64,000 nucleotides of DNA, taken from assembly GCF_001182895.1 (NCBI RefSeq), contig NZ_LFQR01000028.1:1-64000 (forward strand), given 5' to 3'. Positions 9,374 through 20,007 of the stretch are shown one piece after another. How positions within the stretch are numbered: the first letter of the stretch is position 1; each line of letters begins with the position of its first letter. This DNA is from Frateuria defendens. GTDB taxonomy: Bacteria > Pseudomonadota > Gammaproteobacteria > Xanthomonadales > Rhodanobacteraceae. Under the pieces are notes generated by a model. That model was not told the DNA's origin. It searched no databases and was given only the letters and a program-made list of their open reading frames with translations. The position numbers were made by a program, and so were the translations under genes.

Positions 9374-9566
9374 TCAAGATGGCGCGCCTGTTGCCGAAGC
9401 GCTCGGCCAGACCGCACCACTCGGCGATACAGATGCAAAGGCTCGCATTGAGCAGCTTGAAGTCCGTCATGCTGTCGTTGCGCACGCTGTTTGTGCTGTT
9501 CTTCGTGATATCTATCCGAGGAGTCGAACATCAGCTGGACGTCGTACAAGTAGCGCCGACAAGCTC
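9374..9566. other. Gap after the nar operon, no assignable gene
   Basis: About 190 bases between convergent genes. Short open stretches exist on both strands, including one of about 60 codons at 9379-9570 (+), but none has a recognisable family or a good ribosome binding site. No hairpin terminator is obvious. It may hold eroded coding sequence. Confidence 0.4.
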
Positions 9567-10667
9567 TTAAAACAGCTCGCCCTGCGGCGAGGGCTCGCGC
9601 GGCGGCACGAAGCGCGAGGTGTCGAGCGCCAGCGAGCGGGCGCGGGCAAAGCCGTGCTTGCGGCAGGCCACCTCGAAGCGGCGGCGCAGGAGTTCGGCGA
9701 ACACGCCCTGCCCGCGCATGCGGGTGCGGAAATCGCTGTCGTAGTCGCGCCCGCCGTTCATCTGCCGCACCAGGCTCATCACGTGCTCCGCGCGCTGCGG
9801 CGCATGCAGCGCCAGCCATTCGCGGAACAGCTGCTTGAGCTCGTACGGCAGCCGCAGCACGGTGTAGCCGGCCATGTTGGCGCCGGCCCCGGCGGCGGCG
9901 GCCAGCACGTGCTCCATGTGCATGTCGTTGAGCGCGGGGATGATCGGCGCCACCAGCACGCCCACCGGCACGCCGGCCTCGCTCAGCGTGCGGATGGCTT
10001 TCAGGCGCCGATGCGGCGCGCTGGCGCGCGGCTCGAGCTTGGCGGCGAGCTGGTTGTCCAGTCCGTTGACCGAGACGAACACCTGCACCAGCCGCTCGCG
10101 CGCCAGCGGCACCAGCAGGTCGAGGTCGCGCTCGACCAGGGCGTTCTTGGTCACGATGGTGCACGGGTGGCGGCATGCGAGCAGCAGTTCCAGCGCGGCG
10201 CGGGTGAGCCGCCAGCGCTTCTCGATCGGCTGGTAGGGGTCGGTGTTGCTGCCGAGGTTGATCGGGCTGACCTTGTAGCCGGGCTTGCCGAGGTCCGCGC
10301 GCAAGACCTCGGCGAGGTTGCTCTTGGCGCGCAGCTTGGTCTCGAAATCGAGCCCCGGCGAGAGGTTGAGGTAACTGTGCGAGGGCCGCGCGAAGCAGTA
10401 GATGCAGCCGTGCTCGCAGCCGCGGTAGGGGTTGAGCGCCTGCTCGAAGGCGATGTCCGGCGAGTCGTTGCGGGTGATCACCGAGCGGGCGCGCTCCTCG
10501 GTGACCTCGGTGCGCGGGCGCGGCGCGTCCTCGTCGAGCAGCGCGCTCTGCCAGCCGTCGTCCTCGGCGTGGCGGCGGATGGACTCGAAGCGCCCCTCCG
10601 GATTGGAGGCGGCGCCGCGGCCCTTGTGGGCTTGCGGCCCGAACGGGTTGGCGGGCACGGAGGACAT
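9567..10667 (-). CDS. PA0069-family radical SAM protein
   Basis: A 366-residue protein of the SplB-like radical SAM group (COG1533), annotated in pseudomonads as the PA0069 family; its reaction is not known. The cluster motif is CEHGCIYC, the Cx3Cx2C that binds a [4Fe-4S] cluster and S-adenosylmethionine. The LGSNTDPYQPIE and VTKNALVERD segments are typical of the family. A start at 10667 is preferred because it clears the stop of the upstream minus-strand gene (10678); an in-frame codon 14 residues earlier would overlap it. The N-terminal PQAHKGRGAASNPEGRF stretch is conserved in the family. Confidence 0.88.
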   Translation of the reverse strand: MSSVPANPFGPQAHKGRGAASNPEGRFESIRRHAEDDGWQSALLDEDAPRPRTEVTEERARSVITRNDSPDIAFEQALNPYRGCEHGCIYCFARPSHSYLNLSPGLDFETKLRAKSNLAEVLRADLGKPGYKVSPINLGSNTDPYQPIEKRWRLTRAALELLLACRHPCTIVTKNALVERDLDLLVPLARERLVQVFVSVNGLDNQLAAKLEPRASAPHRRLKAIRTLSEAGVPVGVLVAPIIPALNDMHMEHVLAAAAGAGANMAGYTVLRLPYELKQLFREWLALHAPQRAEHVMSLVRQMNGGRDYDSDFRTRMRGQGVFAELLRRRFEVACRKHGFARARSLALDTSRFVPPREPSPQGELF

Positions 10668-10677
10668 GGCGGCCAGC

Positions 10678-12930
10678 CTAGCGCGCGGAAATCTCAGCCG
10701 CTGCGACACCCGGCGGCGCGAGCTGACGGGCCAGTTCGCGCGCCATCGCGGGCAAGGGGTAGTTGTGCTCCAGCTGGCGGCGCAGTTCGTCGAACACCGG
10801 CGCGGAGAGGGTCCAGCCGAGCGGTATCGGGTAGTCGCCGGGGCACACGCGGAAATGCCACAGCAGGTCGCCGCGCGCGGGGTTGCCTTCGTCCTCGTGC
10901 AGCGTGCGCAGCAGCTGGATGCGCGCGTAGGCGCCGCGGGCGATGCGCGTGTCCAGCAGGGCCTGGAACGGCGCCACCGCCTCCCCGCTCGGCGCGGCGG
11001 CGGCCGCCGCGGCCGGCCGCGCGCAGGCGGCGGCGTAGAACGGCATGAAGTGCGCGGGGTCGTGGCGGTCGACGAAATCCGTCAGCGCCGGGTCGTTGCT
11101 GAGGTGCAAGACGATGAAGCGCAGCGCCTGCCCGCGCCGCGCCGCGATGTCCTTGAGCTGGCGCATCACCTCCAGCAGCGTGGTGGCGCCGGAGTTCTCG
11201 AAGTAGCCGCCGTCCACCAACTGCAACGCGGCCGGCACCGCGGGGGTGGCGCCGGCCGTCTCCAGCGTGCCGGCGGGGCTGATGTAGGTGAAGCGCGCGC
11301 TGTTCAGCACCGCCTCGCTCAGCGGCACGCGCGGGTCGAGCCACACCGCGCCGTCGAAGGCCGCTGCCCACGGCTGGTGCTGCGGCGTGGCGAGCGGGCG
11401 GAACGGGTGCTGGATGAAGCGCCGCCCTTCCGCCACCGTGGTGCTGTTGAGGAACAGCGCGGGCGTGGACGTGTCCACGCGGCCGTCGGGGCGCAGGTAG
11501 AGCGCGCTGAAGGGCTGCGCGAAGGCCGCGCCGCCCGGCAGCACCTGTGCCGCGTCCTCCCAGGCGCGGGTGAGCGCGCGGGCGCGGTCGTCGAACCAGG
11601 CGCCGGGCAGCCAGCGCTGGGTGAAGTCCACGAACAGCAGGTTGGCCAGGGTGGGGGCGAGGAAGTCGTGGCCGAGCAGCTGCTGCGTGCGCGTCTCCAG
11701 GCCGTCGCGGCCGGCGGGTGCGCGCAGCAGCACCGCGTAGCTGGCCAGCCCCAGGCTGCCGCCGGACACGCCGCTGCCGGCGAAGAGGTAGCGCGCCAGC
11801 AGCGGCGCGCCCGCGCCCCGCGGGCGCTGCGCCTCCACCAGGGCGGTGAGCCGGGCCAGCACCAGCGCGGTCCACGCCGCACCGCGGATGCCGCCGCCCT
11901 CGGCCGACACCATCACCACCGGGCACGGCGAGCGCCCGGCGCAGCGATCGTCCAGCCAGGCGTTCGCGTAGGCCTCGAAGCTGGGCCGGGTATCGGGCGG
12001 CGGCGGGGCCGGATGCTGGTGGGTGCTCATCGCCGGGTACTGCCGCACGCGATGGTTGTCGTTGAGGTGCAGCGCGTGCAGCGCGGCGGTGAGCAGCAGC
12101 AGCACGCTGAGCAGCGGCCAGCCGCGGCGGTCGGCCAGCATGCACAGGAAGCTGCCGGACAGGGTCAGGAAACTGGCCGCCAGCAGCGCGGTCGCCAGCG
12201 GCCCGCTGCCGTCGAACAGGGTGGGCCGCCAGGCCACCAGGGCCGTGACCGTGACGTTGAGCAGCAGCGCGCCGGCGAAGACGCGCAACGGCGCCCGCCC
12301 GAGCTGGCTCAGCTTGCGCGCGCGCGGCTCCTGCGACGGCCGCGGCGCCAGGGCGGCCGGCGTGCCGCGCCAGCGGCACCAACCGTGCACCAGGCGGCGG
12401 CGGCCAGCGAAGAAGGCGATCAACGCCACGCTCTCCAGCAGCAGGCCCAATGCCCGCGCATCGCGGCGCCCGCACGCCTCGGCCAGCTGACAGGCTCCCG
12501 GCGGCACCAGGGCCGAGGCGCGCAGGTAGCCGAGCACCAGCCACGCCGGCACCGCGGCGCCAAGCCCGCGCGGCAGCCAGTCGCGCAGGGCGCGCGCGTG
12601 CGGATCCTGCAGGGCCGGCCAGCGCGGGTAGACCATGCGGTAGGCGTGCCGCGCGGCATACCACGCCGCCAGCCCCGCGCAGGCGCTGCCGGCCAGCAGC
12701 CACAGGTAGCGGCCGGGATCGGGGTCGATCCACAGCGCGATCACGAACAGTTCGGCGGCCTGCCCCACGCCCGCGGTCATGAACGCCGCCGCCGCCAGGA
12801 TCAGCAGCGGCACGCGCAGCGGCTTGAAGTGATCGAGCAGGATCGACAGCCACCCCGCCAGCCGCAGCAGCGTCCGGTAGCGGCGCCGGCGGGCGCGGCG
12901 CTGGCGCGGCGGCATGGCGGGGTGCGGCAT
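10678..12930 (-). CDS. Membrane-anchored patatin-like phospholipase
   Basis: A 750-residue protein with an unusual arrangement. Residues 1-300 hold several hydrophobic segments (about 38-68, 75-95, 125-143, 160-177, 215-235, 245-265, 272-288). Residues 335-750 form a soluble patatin-like domain. The patatin elements are the oxyanion-hole motif GGGIRG (345-350), the nucleophile elbow GVSGG with Ser389, and the DGG motif with Asp573. This gives a Ser-Asp dyad expected to hydrolyse lipid acyl esters. An N-terminal multi-span membrane part is not usual for bacterial patatins. Whether the catalytic domain faces cytoplasm or periplasm cannot be read. It ends 11 bases before the radical SAM start and may be cotranscribed with it. 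Confidence 0.82.
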   Translation of the reverse strand: MPHPAMPPRQRRARRRRYRTLLRLAGWLSILLDHFKPLRVPLLILAAAAFMTAGVGQAAELFVIALWIDPDPGRYLWLLAGSACAGLAAWYAARHAYRMVYPRWPALQDPHARALRDWLPRGLGAAVPAWLVLGYLRASALVPPGACQLAEACGRRDARALGLLLESVALIAFFAGRRRLVHGWCRWRGTPAALAPRPSQEPRARKLSQLGRAPLRVFAGALLLNVTVTALVAWRPTLFDGSGPLATALLAASFLTLSGSFLCMLADRRGWPLLSVLLLLTAALHALHLNDNHRVRQYPAMSTHQHPAPPPPDTRPSFEAYANAWLDDRCAGRSPCPVVMVSAEGGGIRGAAWTALVLARLTALVEAQRPRGAGAPLLARYLFAGSGVSGGSLGLASYAVLLRAPAGRDGLETRTQQLLGHDFLAPTLANLLFVDFTQRWLPGAWFDDRARALTRAWEDAAQVLPGGAAFAQPFSALYLRPDGRVDTSTPALFLNSTTVAEGRRFIQHPFRPLATPQHQPWAAAFDGAVWLDPRVPLSEAVLNSARFTYISPAGTLETAGATPAVPAALQLVDGGYFENSGATTLLEVMRQLKDIAARRGQALRFIVLHLSNDPALTDFVDRHDPAHFMPFYAAACARPAAAAAAAPSGEAVAPFQALLDTRIARGAYARIQLLRTLHEDEGNPARGDLLWHFRVCPGDYPIPLGWTLSAPVFDELRRQLEHNYPLPAMARELARQLAPPGVAAAEISAR

Positions 12931-13074
12931 CGGCGGCTCTCCGGCGGGCGGCGCGGCGGACTGGGCGCAGCATAAGCCTTATCGGCTAGGCCGCCGCCGG
13001 CGAATGGCCGGCGCACTATGATGCGCACACGGCCACCGCCGCGGTGGCCCCTGCCCGCTGCCACGAGGTGCGCC

Positions 13075-13302
13075 ATGCGCTGGGTCCTGCTCACCGCCAC
13101 CGTGCTCGCCCTGGTGCTGGGCTGCACCCGCCACGGCCCCGGCGCGATGGCGCTGTGGCTGCTGCTCGGCCTGCTGGGCGCCTTCGCCACCGTGCTGGCG
13201 TTCGCCCAGGCGCGCATCAGCGCGCACGCGCGCACCGAGTCGCTGAACGACTACGACCTTGCCCGCCTGCGCGAGGGCAAACCGCCGCTGAAGCACCCCT
13301 GA
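13075..13302 (+). CDS. Small two-span membrane protein, unknown
   Basis: A 75-residue protein with two hydrophobic segments (about residues 3-15 and 22-42) and a charged C-terminus ending in KPPLKHP. I do not recognise a family. The ATG at 13075 after CGAGGTGCGCC is preferred over an in-frame ATG 19 codons upstream, whose extra residues are Pro/Arg-rich and unlike a membrane protein start. It sits just upstream of the GlsB-like gene on the same strand. Confidence 0.55.
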   Translation: MRWVLLTATVLALVLGCTRHGPGAMALWLLLGLLGAFATVLAFAQARISAHARTESLNDYDLARLREGKPPLKHP

Positions 13303-13383
13303 CGGCCCTCACGCGCACTGCACGCGCGCCTGCCGAAGCTGCTTCGGCAACCGGGCTCCGGCCCGCCGCGAAGGAGCCAGGAC

Positions 13384-13644
13384 ATGACGGCAACGGGCTT
13401 GATCATCTTCCTGCTGGTGGGCGCGGTCGCCGGCTGGCTGGCCGGCCTGATCGTGCGCGGCTTCGGTTTCGGCCTGCTGGGCAACATCGTGGTGGGCATC
13501 GTCGGCGCCCTGCTCGCCGGCTGGCTGCTGCCGATGCTCGGCCTGGGCTTCCACGTCGGCGGGCCGATCCTCGACGCCATCGTGCACGCGCTGATCGGCG
13601 CGGTGATCCTGCTGGTGATCATCGGCCTGGTCCGGCGCGTGTGA
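13384..13644 (+). CDS. GlsB/YeaQ/YmgE-family stress membrane protein
   Basis: An 86-residue inner-membrane protein of the transglycosylase-associated protein family (YeaQ/YmgE/GlsB). It has three glycine-rich hydrophobic helices with the family pattern AGWLAG followed by GLLGNIVVGIVGALLAG. Members are often induced by general stress, but the biochemical role is unknown. The ATG at 13384 follows a good GAAGGAG site. It has a long perfect hairpin just beyond its stop. Confidence 0.88.
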   Translation: MTATGLIIFLLVGAVAGWLAGLIVRGFGFGLLGNIVVGIVGALLAGWLLPMLGLGFHVGGPILDAIVHALIGAVILLVIIGLVRRV

Positions 13645-13655
13645 GGTCCGGCCAG

Positions 13656-13690
13656 GTGAAGGCGCGCCGGTCACGCCGGCGCGCCTTCAC
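13656..13690. terminator. Bidirectional terminator hairpin
   Basis: A perfect 15-bp inverted repeat (GTGAAGGCGCGCCGG and complement) with a five-base loop, lying between the convergent glsB-like and MHS transporter genes. There is no strong T-run on either side. Its position and stability still suggest a shared transcription end. Confidence 0.7.
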
Positions 13691-13708
13691 CCTGTTCCAA
13701 CGGCCGGC

Positions 13709-15370
13709 TCAGCCGGTGGTGATGTCCGTGTCCTTGGTCTCGCGCAGGAACAGCAGGCCGATCACGAAGCCCGCCGCGGCCACCAGGATCGGGTACCACA
13801 GGCCGTAGTAGATGTCGCCCTTCCACGCCACCAGCATAAAGCCGATGGTGGGCACGAAGCCGCCGAACCAGCCGTTGCCGATGTGGTAGGGCAGGCTCAT
13901 CGAGGTGTAGCGGATGCGGGTGGGGAACATCTCCACCAGCCACGCGGCGATCGGGCCGTAGACCATGGTCACGTAGAGCACCAGGATCGCCAGCAGCAGC
14001 ACCAGCATCGTCTTGTTGGCGCGGGCCGGGTCGGCCTTCTCCGGATAGCCGGCCTGGCCCAGCGCGGCGCTGGCCTGCTCGCCGAAGGCCTTGCCCTTGG
14101 CGGCGAAGGCCGCGCTGTCCAGGCCGCCGCCCTCGAACGACTCGATCCGCTGCTCGCCCACCTGCACGATCGCCACCGCGCCGGCCGGCGCCGCCTGGTT
14201 GGCGTAGGGGATGCCCTTCTTGGCCAGGTAGCTCTTGGCCACGTCGCAGGAGCTGGTGAACTTGGTCTTGCCCACCGGATCGAACTGGAAGCTGCAGCGG
14301 TTCGGGTCGGCCAGCACCGTCACCGGCGCCGCCGCCGCGGCCTGCTCGATGGCCGGGTTGCCGAAGTGGGTGAGCCCCTTGAAGATCGGGAAATAGGTGA
14401 GCGCGGCGATCAGGCAGCCGGCCAGCACCACCGTCTTGCGGCCGATGCGGTCGGACAACCAGCCGAAGAACACGAAAAACGGCGTGCCGAGGGCCAGCGC
14501 GGCGGCGATCAGCAGGTTGGCCGTGGTGGCGTCGATCTTCAGGCTCTGGGTGAGGAAGTACAGCGCGTAGAACTGGCCCGTGTACCACACCACCGCCTGC
14601 CCCGCGGTGGCACCGAGCAGGGCCAGGATCACCAGCTTGAGGTTCTTCCACTGCCCGAAGGCCTCGGTCAGCGGCGCGACCGAACCCTTGCCCTCGGCCT
14701 TCATCTGACGGAACACCGGCGACTCCTGCAGCTGCAGGCGGATGTACACCGAGATCGCCAGCAGCAGCGAGGAGACCAGGAACGGGATGCGCCAGCCCCA
14801 GGCGTTGAAGCTGTCCTCGCCCATGCCCGAGCGGGTGCCCAGGATCACCAGCAGCGAGAGGAACAGGCCGAAGGTGGCGGTGATCTGGATGAAGCTGGTG
14901 TACAGCCCGCGCTTGCCGGCCGGCGCATGCTCGGCCACGTAGGTGGCCGCGCCGCCGTATTCGCCGCCGAGCGCGAGGCCCTGCAGCAGGCGCAGCGCGA
15001 TCAGGATCACCGGCGCCGCCGTCCCGATGCTGGCGTAGCCGGGCAGCAGGCCGACCAGGAAGGTCGACAGGCCCATGATCACGATGGTGATGAGGAAGGT
15101 GTACTTGCGCCCGATCAGGTCGCCCAGCCGGCCGAACACGATGGCGCCGAACGGCCGCACCGCGAAGCCGGCGGCGAAGGCGAGCAGCGCGAAGATGAAC
15201 TGGCTGGTCTCGTTGAGGCCGGAGAAGAAGTGCTTGCCGATCAGCGCGGCGAGCGAGCCGTACAGGTAGAAGTCGTACCACTCGAACACGGTGCCCAGGC
15301 TCGAAGCCAGCACCACGCGCCGGTGGTTGGTGTAGCGCGAGGAACCCAAGTCGTACACGGTCGCGACCAT
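13709..15370 (-). CDS. MHS-family MFS transporter (metabolite:H+ symporter)
   Basis: A 553-residue major facilitator protein of the metabolite:H+ symporter subfamily. This is shown by the FEWYDFYLYGS start of helix 1, the RPFGAIVFGRLGDLIGRK loop, and LALGGEYGGAATYVAEHAP. A hydrophilic insert of roughly 100 residues (about 345-450, including two Cys) interrupts the second half and makes it longer than ProP or ShiA. The substrate is not deducible from sequence. The neighbouring porin, acetyl-CoA synthetase and CrbSR pair suggest a short carboxylic acid. The ATG at 15370 has an AGAGGA site; a longer in-frame reading lacks support. Confidence 0.85.
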   Translation of the reverse strand: MVATVYDLGSSRYTNHRRVVLASSLGTVFEWYDFYLYGSLAALIGKHFFSGLNETSQFIFALLAFAAGFAVRPFGAIVFGRLGDLIGRKYTFLITIVIMGLSTFLVGLLPGYASIGTAAPVILIALRLLQGLALGGEYGGAATYVAEHAPAGKRGLYTSFIQITATFGLFLSLLVILGTRSGMGEDSFNAWGWRIPFLVSSLLLAISVYIRLQLQESPVFRQMKAEGKGSVAPLTEAFGQWKNLKLVILALLGATAGQAVVWYTGQFYALYFLTQSLKIDATTANLLIAAALALGTPFFVFFGWLSDRIGRKTVVLAGCLIAALTYFPIFKGLTHFGNPAIEQAAAAAPVTVLADPNRCSFQFDPVGKTKFTSSCDVAKSYLAKKGIPYANQAAPAGAVAIVQVGEQRIESFEGGGLDSAAFAAKGKAFGEQASAALGQAGYPEKADPARANKTMLVLLLAILVLYVTMVYGPIAAWLVEMFPTRIRYTSMSLPYHIGNGWFGGFVPTIGFMLVAWKGDIYYGLWYPILVAAAGFVIGLLFLRETKDTDITTG

Positions 15371-15388
15371 GATGAACGTCCTCTCACT

Positions 15389-15420
15389 TGAGATGGTGTG
15401 CTGCTGAGATGGTGTGCTGC
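15389..15420. repeat. Perfect 16-bp tandem duplication
   Basis: TGAGATGGTGTGCTGC occurs twice back to back in the leader of the MHS transporter gene, 18-50 bases upstream of its start codon. It looks like a recent slippage duplication. No regulatory role is evident. Confidence 0.9.
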
Positions 15421-15545
15421 GCTTCGGGGCCGGAGCCGGCCGCATGCGGCCACTTCGCCCCGACTCCCGTCCTGGTCCTTGGCGCGGCCCGCTCGCGCGG
15501 GCCTTCCCCTGGGTCCGACCGGCGGCCCCCTGCCGCCACGCCGGC

Positions 15546-16949
15546 TCAGAAGCGGTACAGGCCGCTCAGGCTGAACTGGCTGCCGTTGGTGGTCTGCCGG
15601 TTGGTGCCGTTGGTGGTGGAATCGAGCTTGTCGTACAGGTATTCCACGCCGAACTCGTAGGGCCCGGAGGTGTACTGCACGTTCACCGCCGCCTGCCGGT
15701 TCCTGAGCAGGCCGGTGGAGCCGTTGTTGAGCCAGCGGATCACGTCGCCCTCGTCGGGCTTGCCCTCGGCATAGAACACGTTGGCGCTCCAGTGCGGCGT
15801 GAAGCTGTAGCCGACCTGGGCGAAGCCGCCGGTTTCCTTGATGTCGCCGAACTGCGCCATGCTGCCGAACAACTCGCCCAGCGCCTTGCCGGTGTAGAGC
15901 AGGCCGCGGAACACCCACGGCCCCGGTTTCCAGGCCGCGCCCACCTCGTAGGCCACGCTCTTGATGTCGGACTTGATCGGCGTGGGCGTGGTGCCGCCCA
16001 CGCCGCGCAGGTCCACCTTGCTGTAGTGCGCCACCGCGAAGGCCAGCCAGTTCTTGTCCTGTACGTGCAGCCGCGCCTCGACCTGCGGGCGGAAGCCCGC
16101 ATTGCCGGCGGTGAGGTAGTTGGTGTTGTTGCCCGGGCCGCTCCAGGAACCCTCGAACACGCCCAGGTCCAGCCGCCACTTCGGCCCGGTGCTGCCGTGG
16201 TTGAGGTCCTGCATCCACACCAGGCCCGGGTAGCGCCAGCCGATCACGCCAGCGCCGAAGCCGAGCGGAAAGGCGATGTGGGCCAGCGAGTTCGGCACCA
16301 TGTCCAGCGGGAACATGAATTCCCACTGCTGGCCGATCTGCACCTGGCTGCCGGTGTCCGGGTTGTTGAGCGTGATGTAGGCCTGGCGCATGCGCAGCGC
16401 GGCCTGCTCGCGGCTGTAGGGGCCGGTGCCGTTGAAGCCGCCGAAGAAGTCCATCTCGATGCGGCCGCCGCCGTTCCAGTTCTCGTTGAACTTCGGCCCC
16501 GCGAAGTCGAGCCAGAAGCGCGTGTTGCGCACGTCGCCGCCGCTCAGCGAACCCTTGGCGCCGGGCACCGGGAATTCGGCGTTCTGGCCGTTGCCGAAAC
16601 TGAAGTTCTTGCTCTGGGTAAAGGCGGTGGCGTTGATGAAACCGTGCAGCGCCACCGAGACGCCGGGGCCGCTGGCGAACACCGGCTTGGCCTTGGACGA
16701 GTCGGCCACCTGCTGCGGTGGCTGGGTGGCCGGCGAGGTGGGCGGGGTGCGCGTCTGCGCGATCTCCGCCTTCTGCGCCTGGATCATGCCCTTGAGTTCG
16801 GCCAGCTGCCGCTCCAGCTGGGCCACGCGCTGCTCCAGCTGCTGCTCGCGCGCGCTGTCCTGTGCCGAGGCCGCCAGCGGCAGGCCCAGCGCACAGGCGA
16901 CGCTCAAGGCCAGCAGTCCGCGACGGCGGATCGTGGATCGCGTAGTCAT
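15546..16949 (-). CDS. DcaP-like outer-membrane porin
   Basis: A 467-residue porin. Residues 1-28 form a Sec signal peptide (three Arg, then a hydrophobic core ending ASAQ). Residues about 30-60 form a coiled coil (QQLEQRVAQLERQLAELKG), which in DcaP-type porins trimerises in the periplasm. The rest has alternating beta-strand character and ends in Phe, as outer-membrane barrels do. DcaP porins pass dicarboxylates and other small anions. It is transcribed in the same direction as the MHS transporter about 175 bases downstream and divergently from acs, suggesting a shared uptake function. The start at 16949 follows GGAGAGG. Confidence 0.82.
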   Translation of the reverse strand: MTTRSTIRRRGLLALSVACALGLPLAASAQDSAREQQLEQRVAQLERQLAELKGMIQAQKAEIAQTRTPPTSPATQPPQQVADSSKAKPVFASGPGVSVALHGFINATAFTQSKNFSFGNGQNAEFPVPGAKGSLSGGDVRNTRFWLDFAGPKFNENWNGGGRIEMDFFGGFNGTGPYSREQAALRMRQAYITLNNPDTGSQVQIGQQWEFMFPLDMVPNSLAHIAFPLGFGAGVIGWRYPGLVWMQDLNHGSTGPKWRLDLGVFEGSWSGPGNNTNYLTAGNAGFRPQVEARLHVQDKNWLAFAVAHYSKVDLRGVGGTTPTPIKSDIKSVAYEVGAAWKPGPWVFRGLLYTGKALGELFGSMAQFGDIKETGGFAQVGYSFTPHWSANVFYAEGKPDEGDVIRWLNNGSTGLLRNRQAAVNVQYTSGPYEFGVEYLYDKLDSTTNGTNRQTTNGSQFSLSGLYRF

Positions 16950-17172
16950 GTCTTGGCCTCTCCCCAGGTCGATGACGGGCCGAGCTTGGTGATGCTGCAC
17001 TGCGAGCGCCTATTAGCCATTGGTCTAGCCCCGTGCCGACTCGACCAAAGTCGATGCGCGGCGCCGGCGTCACCCCTGCCGGCGCGGGCTACACTCGGGA
17101 ACGACCTTCGCGCCGCCGCGCGCGGCGACGATTCCCTGCCGGCGTGCCGCGCCGGTGCACGCAGGAGGCCCC
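16950..17172. promoter_or_regulatory. Divergent porin/acs promoter region
   Basis: A 223-base region holding promoters for the leftward porin and rightward acs. Possible control sites are two direct TAGCC repeats (17014-17018 and 17026-17030) and a short dyad CGACT-N7-AGTCG (17037-17053). A TACACT near 17090 could be the acs -10 element. These are weak candidates for CrbR or other regulator binding, seen by eye only. Confidence 0.35.
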
Positions 17173-19113
<1,941 letters not shown>

Positions 19114-19115
19114 TG

Positions 19116-19185
19116 CGAGAATCGGGAACAGGGCGTAGAGAATCGGTGACACGATCCTATTCCCGACTCCCATTCCCGATTCCCT
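19116..19185. repeat. Palindromic GGGAATCGGGAAT-type intergenic element, copy 1
   Basis: Between acs and the response regulator are runs of the GGGAATCGGGAA type on the left and complementary TTCCCGATTCCC runs on the right, forming an imperfect hairpin. A second member of the same family lies at 56795-56880 between hslV and hslU. The arrangement resembles REP-like dispersed palindromes. Confidence 0.75.
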
Positions 19186-19191
19186 GCCCCC

Positions 19192-19860
19192 ATGCCCGAC
19201 GTCCTGATCGCCGACGACCATCCGCTGTTCCGCGATGCCCTCCAGCGCGCCGTGCAACAGGCGCTGCCCGACGCGCGCGTGCACAGCGCCGACGACGTGC
19301 CCAGCCTGCAGGGGCTGATCGAGCGCTACCCCGAGGCCGAGCTGCTGCTGCTCGACCTGCACATGCCCGGGGCGCGCGGCTACTCGGCGCTGGCGCACAT
19401 CCGCGGCCAATACCCGGGCCTGCCGATCATCGTGGTCTCCGGCCACGAGGAGGCGCAGGTGGCGCGCCGCGCGCTGGCCCATGGCGCCGCCGCCTACATC
19501 CCCAAATCGACCCCGGGCGAGGGCATCGTGGCGGCCATCCGCGCCGTGCTCGACGGCGACGAGTGGCTGCCGCCGCACCTGATCGGCGGCGGCGCGGAGC
19601 TCAAGCGCGACGAGGCCGAGGTGGCCGTGCGCATCGCCTCGCTCACCCCGCAGCAGTTCCGCGTGCTGACCATGATCGCCGAGGGCCTGCTCAACAAGCA
19701 GATCGCTTACGACCTGGGCGTCTCCGAGGCCACGGTGAAGGCGCACATGACGGTGATCATGCGCAAGCTCGGCGTCAACAACCGCACCCAGGTGGCGCTG
19801 GCCGCCAGCCAGCTGGCGGTGGAACCGGGCGTGCTGCCGCCGATGCCCGAGGAGGAGTGA
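19192..19860 (+). CDS. crbR: CrbR-like response regulator (LuxR/NarL family)
   Basis: A 222-residue response regulator. The receiver domain (1-120) has the acidic pair Asp8-Asp9, the phosphoacceptor Asp55 (LLLDLHMPG) and Lys in YIPKS. The C-terminal LuxR-type helix-turn-helix (about 148-210) contains LTPQQFRVLTMIAEGLLNKQ and VSEATVKAHMTVIMRKLGV. Position between acs and a symporter-fused sensor kinase matches the CrbS/CrbR (also MxtR/ErdR, ActSR) systems that turn on acs in Vibrio and Pseudomonas. The start at 19192 has a poor ribosome binding site because it directly follows a palindromic repeat. The gene symbol rests on context plus domain type. Confidence 0.8.
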   Translation: MPDVLIADDHPLFRDALQRAVQQALPDARVHSADDVPSLQGLIERYPEAELLLLDLHMPGARGYSALAHIRGQYPGLPIIVVSGHEEAQVARRALAHGAAAYIPKSTPGEGIVAAIRAVLDGDEWLPPHLIGGGAELKRDEAEVAVRIASLTPQQFRVLTMIAEGLLNKQIAYDLGVSEATVKAHMTVIMRKLGVNNRTQVALAASQLAVEPGVLPPMPEEE

Positions 19861-20007
19861 CGGCAGGGCTGCATCCGCTGCACCATCCCTGCACGAACCC
19901 CGCTGCGCACGTTCCTGCCGGCTCCAAGTAGGCGCGCCCGCGCGCGACCGCAAGGCGGCCCTGTCACCACTGCGCAGGCTTTTCGCGCGCCAATGCACTT
20001 CTGCTCC

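Noticed and set aside
9379-9570. A 63-codon open frame after the nar operon
   Set aside because: No ribosome binding site, no family, and it overlaps the end of the radical SAM gene.
10432-12975. An 847-codon plus-strand frame over the patatin gene
   Set aside because: The minus strand has all patatin motifs; the plus frame is low-complexity Arg/Gln/Ala.
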